Part shown: positions 54,061 through 63,283 of the stretch, piece by piece | Layout of the letters: the number at the start of each line of letters is the position of its first letter | Numbering within the stretch: the first letter of the stretch is position 1 | NCBI RefSeq assembly: GCF_041435215.1 | Contig: NZ_CP108394.1 | Location: 10,850,001-10,914,000, forward strand | DNA from: Streptomyces sp. NBC_01314 | Lineage (GTDB): Bacteria > Actinomycetota > Actinomycetes > Streptomycetales > Streptomycetaceae | Direction of reading: 5' to 3' | DNA: 64,000 nt | Program-made: the position numbers and the translations under genes | The notes under the pieces: model-generated | Seen by the model: only the letters and a program-made list of their open reading frames with translations | The model's database searches: none | What the model was told of the DNA's origin: nothing

Positions 54061-54861
54061 ATGAGCACGAGGAGCAGCGACAGTCCCCGGGAACAGCGGT
54101 CGGCGGAGAACGGAAGCGAGGCGCAGGCCTCGGCCGTGCCGACGGCCGGGGCACCCGGGGCCGTGGGCGGACGCCGGCTGGCCCTGGACGTGCACGCACG
54201 GCTGCGGGACATGATCTTGAAGGGCGAGCTGCCTCCTGGCTCGGCCCTGCTTCAGGCCGAGATGGCACGGAAGCTGGGCGTCAGCCGCACACCGATGCGT
54301 GAGGCCTTCCGGCTGCTTCAGGAAGAGGGGCTCATCGACGCACGGCCCGACCAGCGGGCGAGGGTGCGGGGAGTGGACCCCGAGGACCTGGACGGTGTCT
54401 ACGGAGCTCGCATCATGCTCGAAACGCTCGCTGTGAACGTGACGGCCAAGTCGCTCGTGGCGGGGGACCTGGAGCGCATGGGCGAAGCCCTGAAGCGTAT
54501 GCGGGAACTGGCGGGACAGGACCTGCCGGACAAGTGGCACGCCGCGCACAGGGAGTTCCACGGCATCGCGACCCAGGCTGTGGGGTCGCATCTGCAGCGC
54601 ATGTTGGCGTCTCTCGGCGAGCACAGCGAGCGCTACATCCGGCTGGCCCAGCTGGGAATGCCCAGCTCATGGGCCCGGGCGCACGCAGATCACGAAGCGC
54701 TGCTGGAGGCGCTGCGCCTGGGTGACCCGGACGAGGCGGCACGGGTGATCGCCCGCCATCTCGCCCGTACCGCTCTGAACGTCCTGGCGGACATCGCCCC
54801 GGAGTACGAGCCCGCGGCCACGCGGACCGCGCTCGGGATCGCGGGGAACGGGCAGTCCTGA
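54061..54861 (+). CDS. GntR-family (FCD) regulator of the aromatic cluster
   Basis: 266 residues. A roughly 40-residue Ser/Ala/Gly-rich N-terminal extension precedes the winged helix (LRDMILKGELPPGSALLQAEMARKLGVSRTPMREAFRLLQEEGLIDARPDQRARV) and an FCD domain (YGARIMLETLAVNVTAKSL, then DKWHAAHREFHGIATQAVGSHLQRML). Its own promoter holds two copies of a 12-bp motif repeated at four further cluster promoters, so it is the best candidate for the cluster's controller. The effector is probably an aromatic acid or ring-cleavage product. Confidence 0.9.
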   Translation: MSTRSSDSPREQRSAENGSEAQASAVPTAGAPGAVGGRRLALDVHARLRDMILKGELPPGSALLQAEMARKLGVSRTPMREAFRLLQEEGLIDARPDQRARVRGVDPEDLDGVYGARIMLETLAVNVTAKSLVAGDLERMGEALKRMRELAGQDLPDKWHAAHREFHGIATQAVGSHLQRMLASLGEHSERYIRLAQLGMPSSWARAHADHEALLEALRLGDPDEAARVIARHLARTALNVLADIAPEYEPAATRTALGIAGNGQS

Positions 54862-54946
54862 TGCCGGGGTCGGCCGGATGGTGGCGCGTCTCCTGCGGGG
54901 GCACAGCCCCGCGGAAGCACAGCCGGCCCCGCACATCAGGGAACTG

Positions 54947-54974
54947 CACGGGACGCGGGATACCGCGTCCCGTG
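54947..54974. terminator. Bidirectional terminator, perfect 12-bp stem
   Basis: CACGGGACGCGG (54947-54958) and CCGCGTCCCGTG (54963-54974) around a GATA loop, between the convergent GntR and alcohol dehydrogenase genes. Confidence 0.85.
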
Positions 54975-55123
54975 TGCGCTGCTCCTCCCCATCGCGTGGG
55001 CGCGCGATCGTGTCGGCACGCAGGGAGTGAATCCCGCGCATCGCCGTAACGGCGTTTCCGAAGCGTCAAGCCGGGGCCTTCGACCTGACCATGGCACCGG
55101 CTTCACTCGGCAGGCGGGGGCCT

Positions 55124-56239
55124 TTACGCGTCCCAGTCGCCGGGGCCCAGGGTGAGCGCCACCCGCCCGAGACAGTTGTCGTCCTCCATGTAGCGGTGGG
55201 CATCGGCGGCCCGGGCGATGGGGAAGGTGCGGTCGACCACGGCACGGAAGCCGTTCTCCACCTGTGTCCACAGTTCCTTTACCGCGGCCGGGTTGCCCGT
55301 GCGTACCCCGATGATGCGGTGGCAGTCGGAGTACACGCGGCGCAGGTCGATCTTGACCTGGCCGCCGAGGAAGGCGCCGGAGGTCACCACGGTGCCGCCG
55401 CGGGTCAGGGAGTCGAGGGTGGCGTCCCAGACGGCCGGGTCACCGAGGTTGTCGACGGCGATGTCGACGCCGCGACCGCCGGTCACCTCGCGTACCCGCT
55501 CCACGAAGTCCGGCGCGTTGGTGTCGAGCACGACGTCGGCTCCCGCCACGGCCATGGCCGCGCGCTTCTCCGCCGAGCGGGAGGTCGCGATGGTCTTCGC
55601 GCCCAGGTGCTGGGCGTAGGCGGCCGTCGTGGAACCGAGTGCGGACGACGCGCCCTGCACGAGTACCCAGTGTCCGGGGCGGAGCCCTGCCTGGGTCATC
55701 TGGTTGGCGGCGACAGCGCCGAGGAGCGCGAGCGAGGCGGCCATCGCGGCGGGAATGCCGTCCGGGACCTTGTGGACGTTGCGCGCCGGCACCGCACAGT
55801 ACTGCGCGTAGGCGCCGGGGTGGTGGGTGCCTATCACGGTCAGGGAGTCGCAGACCTCCTCGCGGCCGTCGGCGCAGTAGGCACAGGTGCCGCAGGCGAC
55901 ACCGGGCAGGACGGCCACGCGGTCGCCGACCTGTACGGAGTCCACGCCCTCGCCGAGGGCGGCGACGGTGCCGGCGTGGTCCGCGCCCAGGATGTGGGGC
56001 GGTTCGATCGTGGCGTAGGGGTGGTCGCCCGCGCGGGCCGTGAGGTCGAGGAGTCGGCCGATGCCGACCGCGGCGACCTGCACGAGGACCTCGCCGGGAC
56101 CGGGACGCGGTGTGTCTACCGCGGCCCGCTCCAGCACATCCGGCGGCCCGAACCTGCGGAACAGCATGGCCCACATGGTTGAGGGAACCGGCAGCGCCTG
56201 CGACCAGCCGAACTCGGAAGGGGCCAGAGTGCCGCTCAT
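55124..56239 (-). CDS. Zinc-type medium-chain alcohol dehydrogenase
   Basis: 371 residues. The GroES-like domain has HILGADHAGTVAALGEGVDSVQVGDRV and the structural-zinc cysteine set GVACGTCAYCADGREEVCD. The Rossmann part begins LVQGASSALGSTTAAYAQHLGA. The usual catalytic Cys of zinc enzymes is replaced in GIGRLLDLTARAG, so the protein may act as a quinone-oxidoreductase-like reductase. It overlaps the upstream fumarylacetoacetate-hydrolase-family gene (ATGA), and both would act on the same ring-cleavage route. An ATG 21 codons later is an alternative start. Confidence 0.88.
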   Translation of the reverse strand: MSGTLAPSEFGWSQALPVPSTMWAMLFRRFGPPDVLERAAVDTPRPGPGEVLVQVAAVGIGRLLDLTARAGDHPYATIEPPHILGADHAGTVAALGEGVDSVQVGDRVAVLPGVACGTCAYCADGREEVCDSLTVIGTHHPGAYAQYCAVPARNVHKVPDGIPAAMAASLALLGAVAANQMTQAGLRPGHWVLVQGASSALGSTTAAYAQHLGAKTIATSRSAEKRAAMAVAGADVVLDTNAPDFVERVREVTGGRGVDIAVDNLGDPAVWDATLDSLTRGGTVVTSGAFLGGQVKIDLRRVYSDCHRIIGVRTGNPAAVKELWTQVENGFRAVVDRTFPIARAADAHRYMEDDNCLGRVALTLGPGDWDA

Positions 56240-57132
56240 GACGCCACCACCTTGTTCTCCAGGCGACCGATGCGCTCGATCTCAATGACTATGTCATCCC
56301 CGGCAGCAAGGAATTCCCCGCGCGGTACTCCGCAGCCGGCGGGTGTGCCGGTGAGGATGACGTCTCCCGGTTCCAGCCGGGTGATGCGGCTGGCCGCCGC
56401 GATCACCTGCGGGATCTTCACCATCATCTGCGCGGTGGATGAGTCCTGCTTCAGTACACCGTTGATGCTGAGCTGGATCTTCAGGTTCTGTGGGTCGGTG
56501 ATCTGCCAGGCAGGCACCAGTCCCGGGCCGAGCGGGCAGAATCCGTCCTGGCCCTTGTGGCTGACCCAGTCGTAGGTGAATGGCTCGGCGACGGGCTTGT
56601 CGGCCTTGATCCGGTCCCGCGCCGAGATGTCGTTCGCCACCAGGTAGCCGGCGACATGGTCCATGGCCTGCCCGGGCACGAGGTCGCGGCCGCCACGGCC
56701 GATGACGACGGCCAGTTCGGCCTCCCAGTCGACGCGGGCACCCGGGTAGGCGGGCAGGGGCACCGGATCCCCTGGTCCCGTCACGGTCGTCGTCGGAGGT
56801 TTGAAGAAGAAAAACGGGTCCCCCAGCTCGTCGGGGCGTTCGCAGCCCATCTCGGCGATGTGGTCCCAGTAGTTGGCGCCGGCGCAGAGCACCTTGCCGG
56901 GATACGTCAGCGGCGGAGCGAGTCGGGCACCCGCTACGGAGTCGGACGCGGTCGGCGCCCAGTCGCGCAGCAGCGGCGCGAGCGATTCCCACCGGCCCAG
57001 CACCTCCATGAGCGTGAGGCCTTCTGTCCCGGGCGGCCCCTGGACCACGGCTCCGTCGGTGTACACACCGACAGCGACTTTCTCCGAGTCATCGACCCGG
57101 TACTGCACCAACGACCATTCAGACGGTGTCAT
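56236..57132 (-). CDS. Fumarylacetoacetate hydrolase family protein (first copy)
   Basis: 298 residues from an ATG preceded by GGAGGAAC. KVLCAGANYWDHIAEMG and the metal-binding set RVDWEAELAVVIGRGGRDL mark the FAH fold, followed by GYLVANDISARD, the SHKGQDGFCPLGPGLV lid and GDVILTGTPAGCGV. Family members hydrolyse acylpyruvates or decarboxylate and hydrate meta-cleavage products. It is coupled to the alcohol dehydrogenase and divergent from the extradiol dioxygenase. A cluster motif lies 43 bases upstream. Confidence 0.92.
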   Translation of the reverse strand: MTPSEWSLVQYRVDDSEKVAVGVYTDGAVVQGPPGTEGLTLMEVLGRWESLAPLLRDWAPTASDSVAGARLAPPLTYPGKVLCAGANYWDHIAEMGCERPDELGDPFFFFKPPTTTVTGPGDPVPLPAYPGARVDWEAELAVVIGRGGRDLVPGQAMDHVAGYLVANDISARDRIKADKPVAEPFTYDWVSHKGQDGFCPLGPGLVPAWQITDPQNLKIQLSINGVLKQDSSTAQMMVKIPQVIAAASRITRLEPGDVILTGTPAGCGVPRGEFLAAGDDIVIEIERIGRLENKVVAS

Positions 57133-57174
57133 GTGTTCCTCCGACAAGCGGCTCGATGAAAGCAGGAGCACCAT

Positions 57175-57186
57175 AGTGGATACACT
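57175..57186. promoter_or_regulatory. Cluster motif copy 5: AGTGGATACACT
   Basis: AGTG/CACT arms around GATA, 43 bases before the fumarylacetoacetate-hydrolase-family gene. The position suits repression of that promoter. Confidence 0.65.
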
Positions 57187-57253
57187 TTGGGGAGGGAAGG
57201 GCTGAGGGAAGGGCAAACCTTCGCCCCTCTGTGAGGCGGTCCTGCATGCTCCA

Positions 57254-57289
57254 GGCCGGAAGGGCCGGAAGGGCCGGAAGGGCTGGAAG
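57254..57289. repeat. 9-bp tandem repeat, four units
   Basis: GGCCGGAAG three times, then GGCTGGAAG. It lies in the 630-base gap between the divergent FAH-family and extradiol dioxygenase genes, where no gene is convincing. Confidence 0.9.
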
Positions 57290-57697
57290 GGTCGATCGAG
57301 GCCGGCGTGTGCCGGGAGCTGCGGGAGGCATCGACCCGGCTGCATGACATGGGCCGTGCGCAGCAGGGTGGGGGCACCATCGCTCGGTGCGCGGCCCATC
57401 GCTTCCTGCGAAGAGAGCACGGTGAACGTGATGTTCGTGCGGGGCGGCAGTGGTGGCGCGACCGGCGCGCGCCACGCGGCACGTCGTCAGGAGCGTCGCG
57501 GCTGTTGGCGGGGTTGCGGCCAGGGGTGTATCAGGTGGTCCGGCTGCCCGCCCGGCATCTCGCCCGTGCCGCGCGCCCAAGCCGTCGAGAGCCGTGATCC
57601 CGGCTGCGGGGCCCGGAACGTCCAGGTGTCGACGGGCGTGATCTGTGGTCCCGGAACGGAAAAGGTTTAGCCGGCATCTGGACGTTCGGGTACTAGA

Positions 57698-57709
57698 TGT
57701 GTGCACACT
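57698..57709. promoter_or_regulatory. Cluster motif copy 6: TGTGTGCACACT
   Basis: Contains the perfect palindrome GTGTGCACAC (57699-57708), 54 bases before the extradiol dioxygenase start. Most like copy 1. Confidence 0.65.
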
Positions 57710-57762
57710 TGGCTTGGGTGCTCGTGTGGGACGCGGGTTCACCAGAACCATGAGGAGTGCAC

Positions 57763-58683
57763 ATGTTGCGTGTCATCGGTCTCCTGCACTACGGACTCCA
57801 GGTGCCGTCACTGGATACGGGGGCGAGCTTCTACAGCGCGTTCGGACTGGAGGCGGCGGAGCGCGGCAATGCGGTCGTGATCCGTTGTGACGGCCGGGAG
57901 CAGGACCAGACGTTGCTGATGGAGGGGCCGGTCAAGCGGTTCCACCACGTGGCGTTCGCGGTGGAGCCTGAGTCGCTGCCCGAGTGGCAGCGGCACCTGG
58001 AGCGCCTGGGTCTGAAGTTGTTGGACGCGCCGACCGAGGCGCCCGGCGGGCTGTGGTTCCGCGATCTCGAGGGGAACCTGGTCAACCTTCGTGACGAGGG
58101 GATCGCCCCCTGGCGCGAGTTCGGGACCAAGGACGCGCACGACGCCAACGTCGGAGACCGGGTCCGCCGGATCGACCAGGCCCGCTGGCGGAGCGCGACC
58201 GAGGAAACCAGCCCTCAGCGTCTCGGCCATATGCTGATCTTCAGCTCCGATGTGAGCGCTTCCGAGGCCTTCTACACCCGTACGCTCGGGCTGCGGCTGT
58301 CGGACCGCATCGTCGGCGGACCTGTATTTCTGAACTCGGGGCCCGGCGACCACCATGTCTTCGGCTTCGTCCCGGGGGAGTACCCCGGTCTGCACCACTC
58401 CAGCTGGATGGTGTCCGACATCGACCAGATCGCCAGGGGCGCGCAGAACATGGTCGCCGAGGGCTACACGAAGGGCTGGGGTTTGGGCCGCCACACCCTC
58501 GGCTCGAACCTCTTCCACTACATCCAGGACCCGTGGGGCAGCTGGATCGAGTACTCCAGCGACATGGACTGCATCACCGACAACTGGCAGCCGAACGACT
58601 GGGAGGACCTTCCGGCTGCCATCTGGAGCCCCGGGGAGCCACCGGCCGACTTCATCACCAACCAGGAGGCGAAGCCCACCTGA
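57763..58683 (+). CDS. Extradiol (type I, VOC) ring-cleavage dioxygenase
   Basis: 306 residues from the ATG at 57763 with GAGGA before it (an in-frame GTG is at 57757). Two VOC modules: the N-terminal one (VIGLLHYGLQVPSLDTGASFYSAFGL, RFHHVAFAVEP) and the catalytic C-terminal one. The iron ligands are H156 (RLGHMLIF), H211 or H212 (GLHHSSW) and E263 (WIEYSSDMD), the 2-His-1-Glu set of catechol 2,3-dioxygenases. The GNLVNLRDEG segment is like that of metapyrocatechase-type enzymes. The substrate may be a catechol or a homologous acid. FAH-family genes on both sides fit a meta-cleavage path. Confidence 0.92.
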   Translation: MLRVIGLLHYGLQVPSLDTGASFYSAFGLEAAERGNAVVIRCDGREQDQTLLMEGPVKRFHHVAFAVEPESLPEWQRHLERLGLKLLDAPTEAPGGLWFRDLEGNLVNLRDEGIAPWREFGTKDAHDANVGDRVRRIDQARWRSATEETSPQRLGHMLIFSSDVSASEAFYTRTLGLRLSDRIVGGPVFLNSGPGDHHVFGFVPGEYPGLHHSSWMVSDIDQIARGAQNMVAEGYTKGWGLGRHTLGSNLFHYIQDPWGSWIEYSSDMDCITDNWQPNDWEDLPAAIWSPGEPPADFITNQEAKPT

Positions 58684-58968
58684 CTGCCGTCACCTGACCG
58701 CCGTCATCTGACCGCCCGGACGCCCCGAGCCGACGGCCCGACACGTCCTGCCTTCTGACGCAAAGGAACCACCCATGCAAGGGAGTTCGTCATGTTTCCC
58801 GCGCTGAGAGAGCTGCGCCCGCCCGGCGAGCCCACCCGACAGCTGACTGTGGGCGTCTTTCCCGGTTCCGGCAACGTGCATCTCCACCACGCCATCGACT
58901 CCGGGTACTTCCAGCAGGCCGGGCTCGAGGTGAACGTCGTACAGGTCGTCTCCTCCGACCAGCAGATA

Positions 58969-60137
58969 CTGACTTCGGCGTTTTAGGGTTAGTTCGGTCT
59001 GTCGAGAGCGAGGCCCGTCCCGGCGAGGAACCCGCCGAGGATGCTGTGCCGGTACTGCAGTGCCTTGAGCCGTCTGCGGAGCAGGGTCTCCAGTTCGCTG
59101 AGGGTGCGGGCGGCCAGGTTGGCCAGGCTCCGCTTGATGTGCGCCCACAGGCCCTCGACCGGGTTGAGGTCGGGCGCATACCCGGGCAGCAGGACCACCG
59201 TCAGCCATTCCCGCTCGGCCACGAGTGCCTTCATCGTCTTGGAGGTGTGGGTGTTCAGCCGGTCCCACACCACGATCAGTGGGGCCTTGAGCAGGTGGTG
59301 GGCGCCGTCCAGGAGGTGGATGTAGTCGCTCTCGCCGAGCGAGCGGCGCTCGCCCTTGCGGCCGGTGTGCCGGCGCAGCCGGTAACACAGGCGGGCGGGC
59401 AGGCCGGGCCGGTAGCACAGCAGCCCGGCTACCGAGAGCCGTCCCCCGCTGCGACCGGGCACTTTGACCTTCGGGGTGATGCCGCGTCGGCCCCAGGTGC
59501 GGCCCTTGGGCGGCCGACCGGTCACGCCCGCTTCGTCCTCGAAGCAGAGATACGCGCCGGTCGCCGCCCGGAAGGTTTTACCTCCTGCCAGGTCGCCTCC
59601 CGCCATGCGGTGATCGCGTCCTCGTCGCGTTCGGCGGCGGGCCGGGCGGGCATCTGCACGCTGAAGCCCATCCGGTGCAGCAGCCGGGTCACCCCGGAGA
59701 CGCTGTAGGAGAGGTGGAACTTCCGCCCGATCAGCGTGCGTACCCTTGCGGCGGTCCACACCTGGTCGTCCCTCCAGCCGTGCGCGGCCGGCCCTTCTTC
59801 CAGCCAGACGGCGAGCTTGGCCTGCAGGTCGGGGCCGAGTCGGCAGTCGTAGCCCGGGGGCCCTTGTGAACGCAGCGCTTCCCGCCCACCTGACGCCCAC
59901 ACGCGGCGCCACTGGTAGACCGACTTCTCGCTCACCCGTAACTCCCGGGCGATGCACGGGACTTTCACATCCTCCTCGAAGAGATCAGCGGCCCGCATGC
60001 GTACCTCTTCGCGCCGCGTGCGCTGCTCGGCGGTCAAACCGCCCCCGTCCGGATACCGCATACTTCCGGGCTACCAGCCAAGACGGGTCCTGTCACGAGG
60101 TCCGACAAAGACCCAGACGCTATAACGCCGAAGTCAG
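58969..60137 (-). mobile_element. IS630-family insertion sequence
   Basis: 1169 bp. Terminal inverted repeats: CTGACTTCGGCGTT at 58969-58982 and its exact complement at 60124-60137, with TAG shared just inside. It is flanked by TA on both sides (58967-58968 and 60138-60139), the TA target duplication usual for IS630. It interrupts the binding-protein gene after codon 59. The ends are intact. Confidence 0.92.
58989..60061 (-). CDS. IS630-family transposase, two-frame
   Basis: The first frame (60061 to about 59576) gives the helix-turn-helix half (LFEEDVKVPCIARELRVSEKSVYQWRRVW, HLSYSVSGVTRLLHRMGF). The second frame, down to 58989, gives the DDE catalytic half: YLCFEDEAG, VWDRLNTHTS and GYAPDLNPVEGLWAHIK. 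The frames overlap at GTAAAACC (AAAA at 59576-59579), where a -1 slip joins EVK to TFRAATGAYL. Together they give about 357 residues, the normal length for the family. Programmed frameshifting is common in IS630 elements, so it may be active. Confidence 0.88.
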
Positions 60138-60140
60138 TAA

Positions 60141-61676
60141 CGGTAGTTCGTTAAATCCGGCGGTGGCGTGGGTTGACGACGGGTCGAGTTGGTCGTAGGC
60201 CGGTCATAGGAGCCAACTGCCTTGCCGGAGGCTAAAGATGACTGCCCGCCGTCCGTGTCCGCCTGCGCCGGGGCCGCTGGAGGACTACGCGGCCCAGTTC
60301 GACGACCTCTTCTTCAGCCTGGCCCAGCGGCGAGGATTTCGCGAGTATCTGACCGGGCTGCTGGCGCCGCGAGAGCGGAACAAGACGATCACCTGCCTGG
60401 CCGGGGCGGAGCCAGTGGCCGGTGCGGGGAAGCCAGGGGTACAGCGGCTGCAGTTCTTCCTGTCCGAGTCGCCCTGGGAGGCCGAACAGATCAACGACCG
60501 GAGGCTTGAACTGCTGCGCAAGGAACCGGCGACCGCTCCGCACGACGGCGGGATCATCGTGATCGACGACTCCGGGGACCGCAAGGCCGGCACCGCGACC
60601 GCGAATGTGGGCCGGCAGTGGCTGGGCCGGTACGGCAAGACCGACAACGGCATCGTCACGGTGACCACGGTATGGACCGACGGCCGCGTCTACTACCCGC
60701 TGCACACGCACCCCTACACCCCTGCCCACCACTTCCCCCGCGGCCGGTCCGACCCGGCCTTCCGCACGAAACCGCAGCTGGCCGCCGCCCTCGCGGCCCG
60801 CGGGAAGGAGGCGGGCTTTTCCTGCCGGGCGGTGGTCGCCGACTGCGCCTACTCCGTCAGCGACGACTGGTATCTCGCACTGCGCGAGGCCGGCCTGGCC
60901 TACGTGGTCGCGCTCAAGCCGCACCGCGGCACCTGGGCCCCGGCCGACCAGCCGCACACCCCCATCGAGGCCGCGCACGCCCTGACCTGGCGCGATGCCA
61001 GACATCCAGGCGACTGGACGCCCGTGGAGCGTCACTTCCGCGACGGGCACACCGAGACTTGGTGGGCCGCCGATGCCCGACTGGGCGGCTACGGTCCCGA
61101 CTCGCCCTGCCGTCTGGTCGTGGCCACCACCGACCCGGCCGCCCTGCCGGAGAAGGCCACCTGGTATCTGGCCACCAACCTGCCCCACCCCGACGCACCC
61201 CACCACGCCGCCGGCCCGCACCCGCCCGCCGACCTCGCCGAGATCGTCCGACTCTACGGACTGCGGCCCTGGATCGAGCAGAGCTACAAGCAGATCAAGG
61301 ACGAACTCGGCTGGGCCGACTTCCAAGTCCGCTCCGACCGCGCCATCCGCCGCCACCAGACCCTGGTCAACTGCGCCTTCTCCTTCTGCTGGGACCAGTG
61401 GTTCACCCCACCCGGACCCCTGGATGCCACCGCGCCGGACCCCTGCCCCGACGAGGGGCCAGAGAGGGGGACCAACCGAACCCCACCCACCCCAACTGCC
61501 CTGCTGGCCCAAGGCATTACGTTCGGTCCGCTCCTGGCTCACCCCCGCCATCACCCTCACCCGATGGTGGCAAGCATGGACGGACACGGACCCACCCCCC
61601 GACCTCCAGGCCCTAATCGACGCGGTCACCACCGGACACGGTATTGATCTCTATCTCCGGATTTAACGAACTACCG
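60141..61676 (+). mobile_element. IS701-family insertion sequence
   Basis: 1536 bp. Ends are inverted repeats: CGGTAGTTCGTTAAATCCGG at 60141-60160 and its complement at 61657-61676. It is flanked by the 4-bp duplication GTAA (60137-60140 and 61677-61680). The left GTAA includes the last base of the IS630 element and its TA duplication, so this element landed on the IS630 boundary after IS630 had inserted. Confidence 0.92.
60238..61666 (+). CDS. IS701-family transposase with a late frameshift
   Basis: The main frame has the DDE_5-type core: GGIIVIDDSGDRKAG, VVADCAYSVSDDWYLAL and WIEQSYKQIKDELGWADFQVRSD. After about 61465 the expected C-terminus (LPCWPKALRSVRSWLTPAITLTRWWQAW, then LIDAVTTGHGIDLYLRI) lies in another frame ending at 61666. 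The switch is at a GGGGG run (61466-61470). Without slippage the first frame ends at 61647 with an unrelated tail. It is either an inactivating indel or slippage-dependent expression. Confidence 0.85.
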
Positions 61677-62427
61677 GTAACCGGATGGAACGATGACGAC
61701 TTCGACCTCATGCACACCTCTCCCGACCACCTGCTGCATGGGCTGCTGAAACGGGATCCGGTGGCCGTCAGGGCCGAGGGCATGGGTGAACTGGCTGTTC
61801 ACCGGCGTCCCGGAACACCGCTGGCGACGGACCGGTGGGCGGTGGACAACCCTCGGAGCGCCTTCGCGTTCGTGTTGCGCGCCGTGCTCGCCGACGTCGC
61901 CGGCTCGCCGGTGACCGACGACCAACTCGTCCCGGTGGGGGGTACCCTGCAGAGGTTTCAGGCCCTGCCGACGGACGCCGTGGACGGGACCACCCTCCAC
62001 CCGCCCTTCGACGTCCTCGCCGCCGAAAAGGGCTTCCCTCGTGTCGGCGGCCACCTTCAGGTCGCACCCGACCTCATCACCAATGTGGTGGTCGCCCCAC
62101 GTGAGACCGCCACCGCGTGGCACACCCGCGCCTATGCCGAGGTCTGCCGCACGAGCACCGGGGAACTGCTTACCTCCGGCGCACCGGGTATCGAGGCGGC
62201 TCTGCTACGGCACGGTCTGCCCGAGGCCGCCGTCCGGGCCGCTGTCCCCGGCCTCCTCGGGCCGGCCGGCCTGTCGACCTCACCCGAGGTGACCCTGCGC
62301 GGCATGGAGGCGGTTGCCGGTCTGCGCCGCCGCTTCACCCCCGACTGGCAGTCCGCCTGCCCGCTCACGTCCCTGATCGGTCCCGGCCAGGGAAGCTGAA
62401 GCGCCCCGTCCCGGAGGACGAGATCGT

Positions 62428-62493
62428 TCCGCTTCAGCGACGAGTCCGCCTACCAGGCCCTCCGCTTCAGCGACGAGTCCGCCTGCCAGGCCC
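62428..62493. repeat. 33-bp tandem duplication
   Basis: 62428-62460 is repeated at 62461-62493 with one change (TAC to TGC). One frame reads FSDESAYQALR then FSDESACQAL and ends in the GTGA at the next gene start, so the duplication may lie at the end of a lost gene. Confidence 0.9.
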
Positions 62494-62527
62494 TGGGCCT
62501 TGCCCGCACCATCCGAGGAGAACCGAA

Positions 62528-63283
62528 GTGAAGCTGGCCACCATCCGGATCCACGACGCCACCCGCGCCGTCCGCATCGACGGGGACACGGCGGTGGACC
62601 TGGGCGAGAGCGACCTGGTGCACTTCCTCCGCCACGTCGACTGGCCCGCACGGGCCACGGCCGCCGACGGCGAACGGTACGAAGGCCCCCTGGACTACGC
62701 CCCGGTGGTTGTCGCGCCGGAGAAGGTCGTCTGTGTCGGCCTCAACTACCGCCACCACATCATGGAGATGGGCCGCGAGCTGCCCCAGCACCCCACGCTG
62801 TTCTCCAAGTACGCGCGGGCGCTGGTCGGCGCGTACGACGACGTGATCCTGCCCGCCTCGTCCACGCAAGTGGACTGGGAGGCCGAACTCGCCGTCGTCA
62901 TCGGGGCGGAAGTCCGGCACGCGGATCCGGAGCAGGCACGCGCCGCGATCGCCGGATACACGGTGCTCAATGACGTCACCGCCCGGGACTGGCAGTTCCG
63001 CACGCCGCAATGGCACCAGGGCAAGACCTTCGAGGCCACGACGCCCGTCGGGCCGTGGCTGGTGACCGCCGACGACCCCGCGGTGGCCGCGCGGGGCCTG
63101 AGCCTGGCCTGCGAGGTCGACGGCGACACGGTTCAGAAGGCCGACACGGGCGACCTCGTCTTCGATCCGGCCACACTCGTCGCGTACGTGTCCGGGATCG
63201 TCACGCTCGCTCCCGGCGACGTGATCGCCACCGGCACCCCGGGCGGGGTCGGGCACGCATGCAACCAGGCCCGCTATCTGTAG
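62528..63283 (+). pseudogene. Fumarylacetoacetate hydrolase family protein with early stop
   Basis: From the GTG at 62528 (GAGGAG before it) the 251-codon frame has the FAH fold: KVVCVGLNYRHHIMEMG, QVDWEAELAVVIGAEV, GYTVLNDVTARDWQFRTPQWHQGKTFEATTPVGPWLVT and GDVIATGTPGGVG. A TAG at 63281-63283 ends it after NQARYL. Reading on in the same frame gives DDSVLVTRIEGIGECRNICRRE to a stop at 63358, the normal family C-terminus. A single nonsense change thus removes about 24 residues near the dimer and active-site edge. Activity is doubtful but not excluded. Confidence 0.8.

Larger units (their letters stand above)
58792..62399 (+). pseudogene. ABC-type binding protein gene split by two insertion sequences
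   Basis: The 5' part (58792-58968) encodes ELRPPGEPTRQLTVGVFPGSGN and on to SSDQQI; the 3' part (from 61680) goes on TGWNDDDFDLMHTSPDHLLHGLL to a stop at 62399. Together they make a 298-residue NMT1/THI5- or SsuA-like solute-binding protein. The IS630 and IS701 elements lie between the halves. Removing both with one copy of the TA and GTAA target duplications joins the frame exactly (QQI-TGW). It probably fed aromatic or related substrate uptake; no permease is next to it. No signal peptide is evident. Confidence 0.85.

Noticed and set aside
57290..57600. Open frames in the gap before the extradiol dioxygenase
   Set aside because: Arg/Ala-rich on both strands with no motif, start signal or consistent codon bias.
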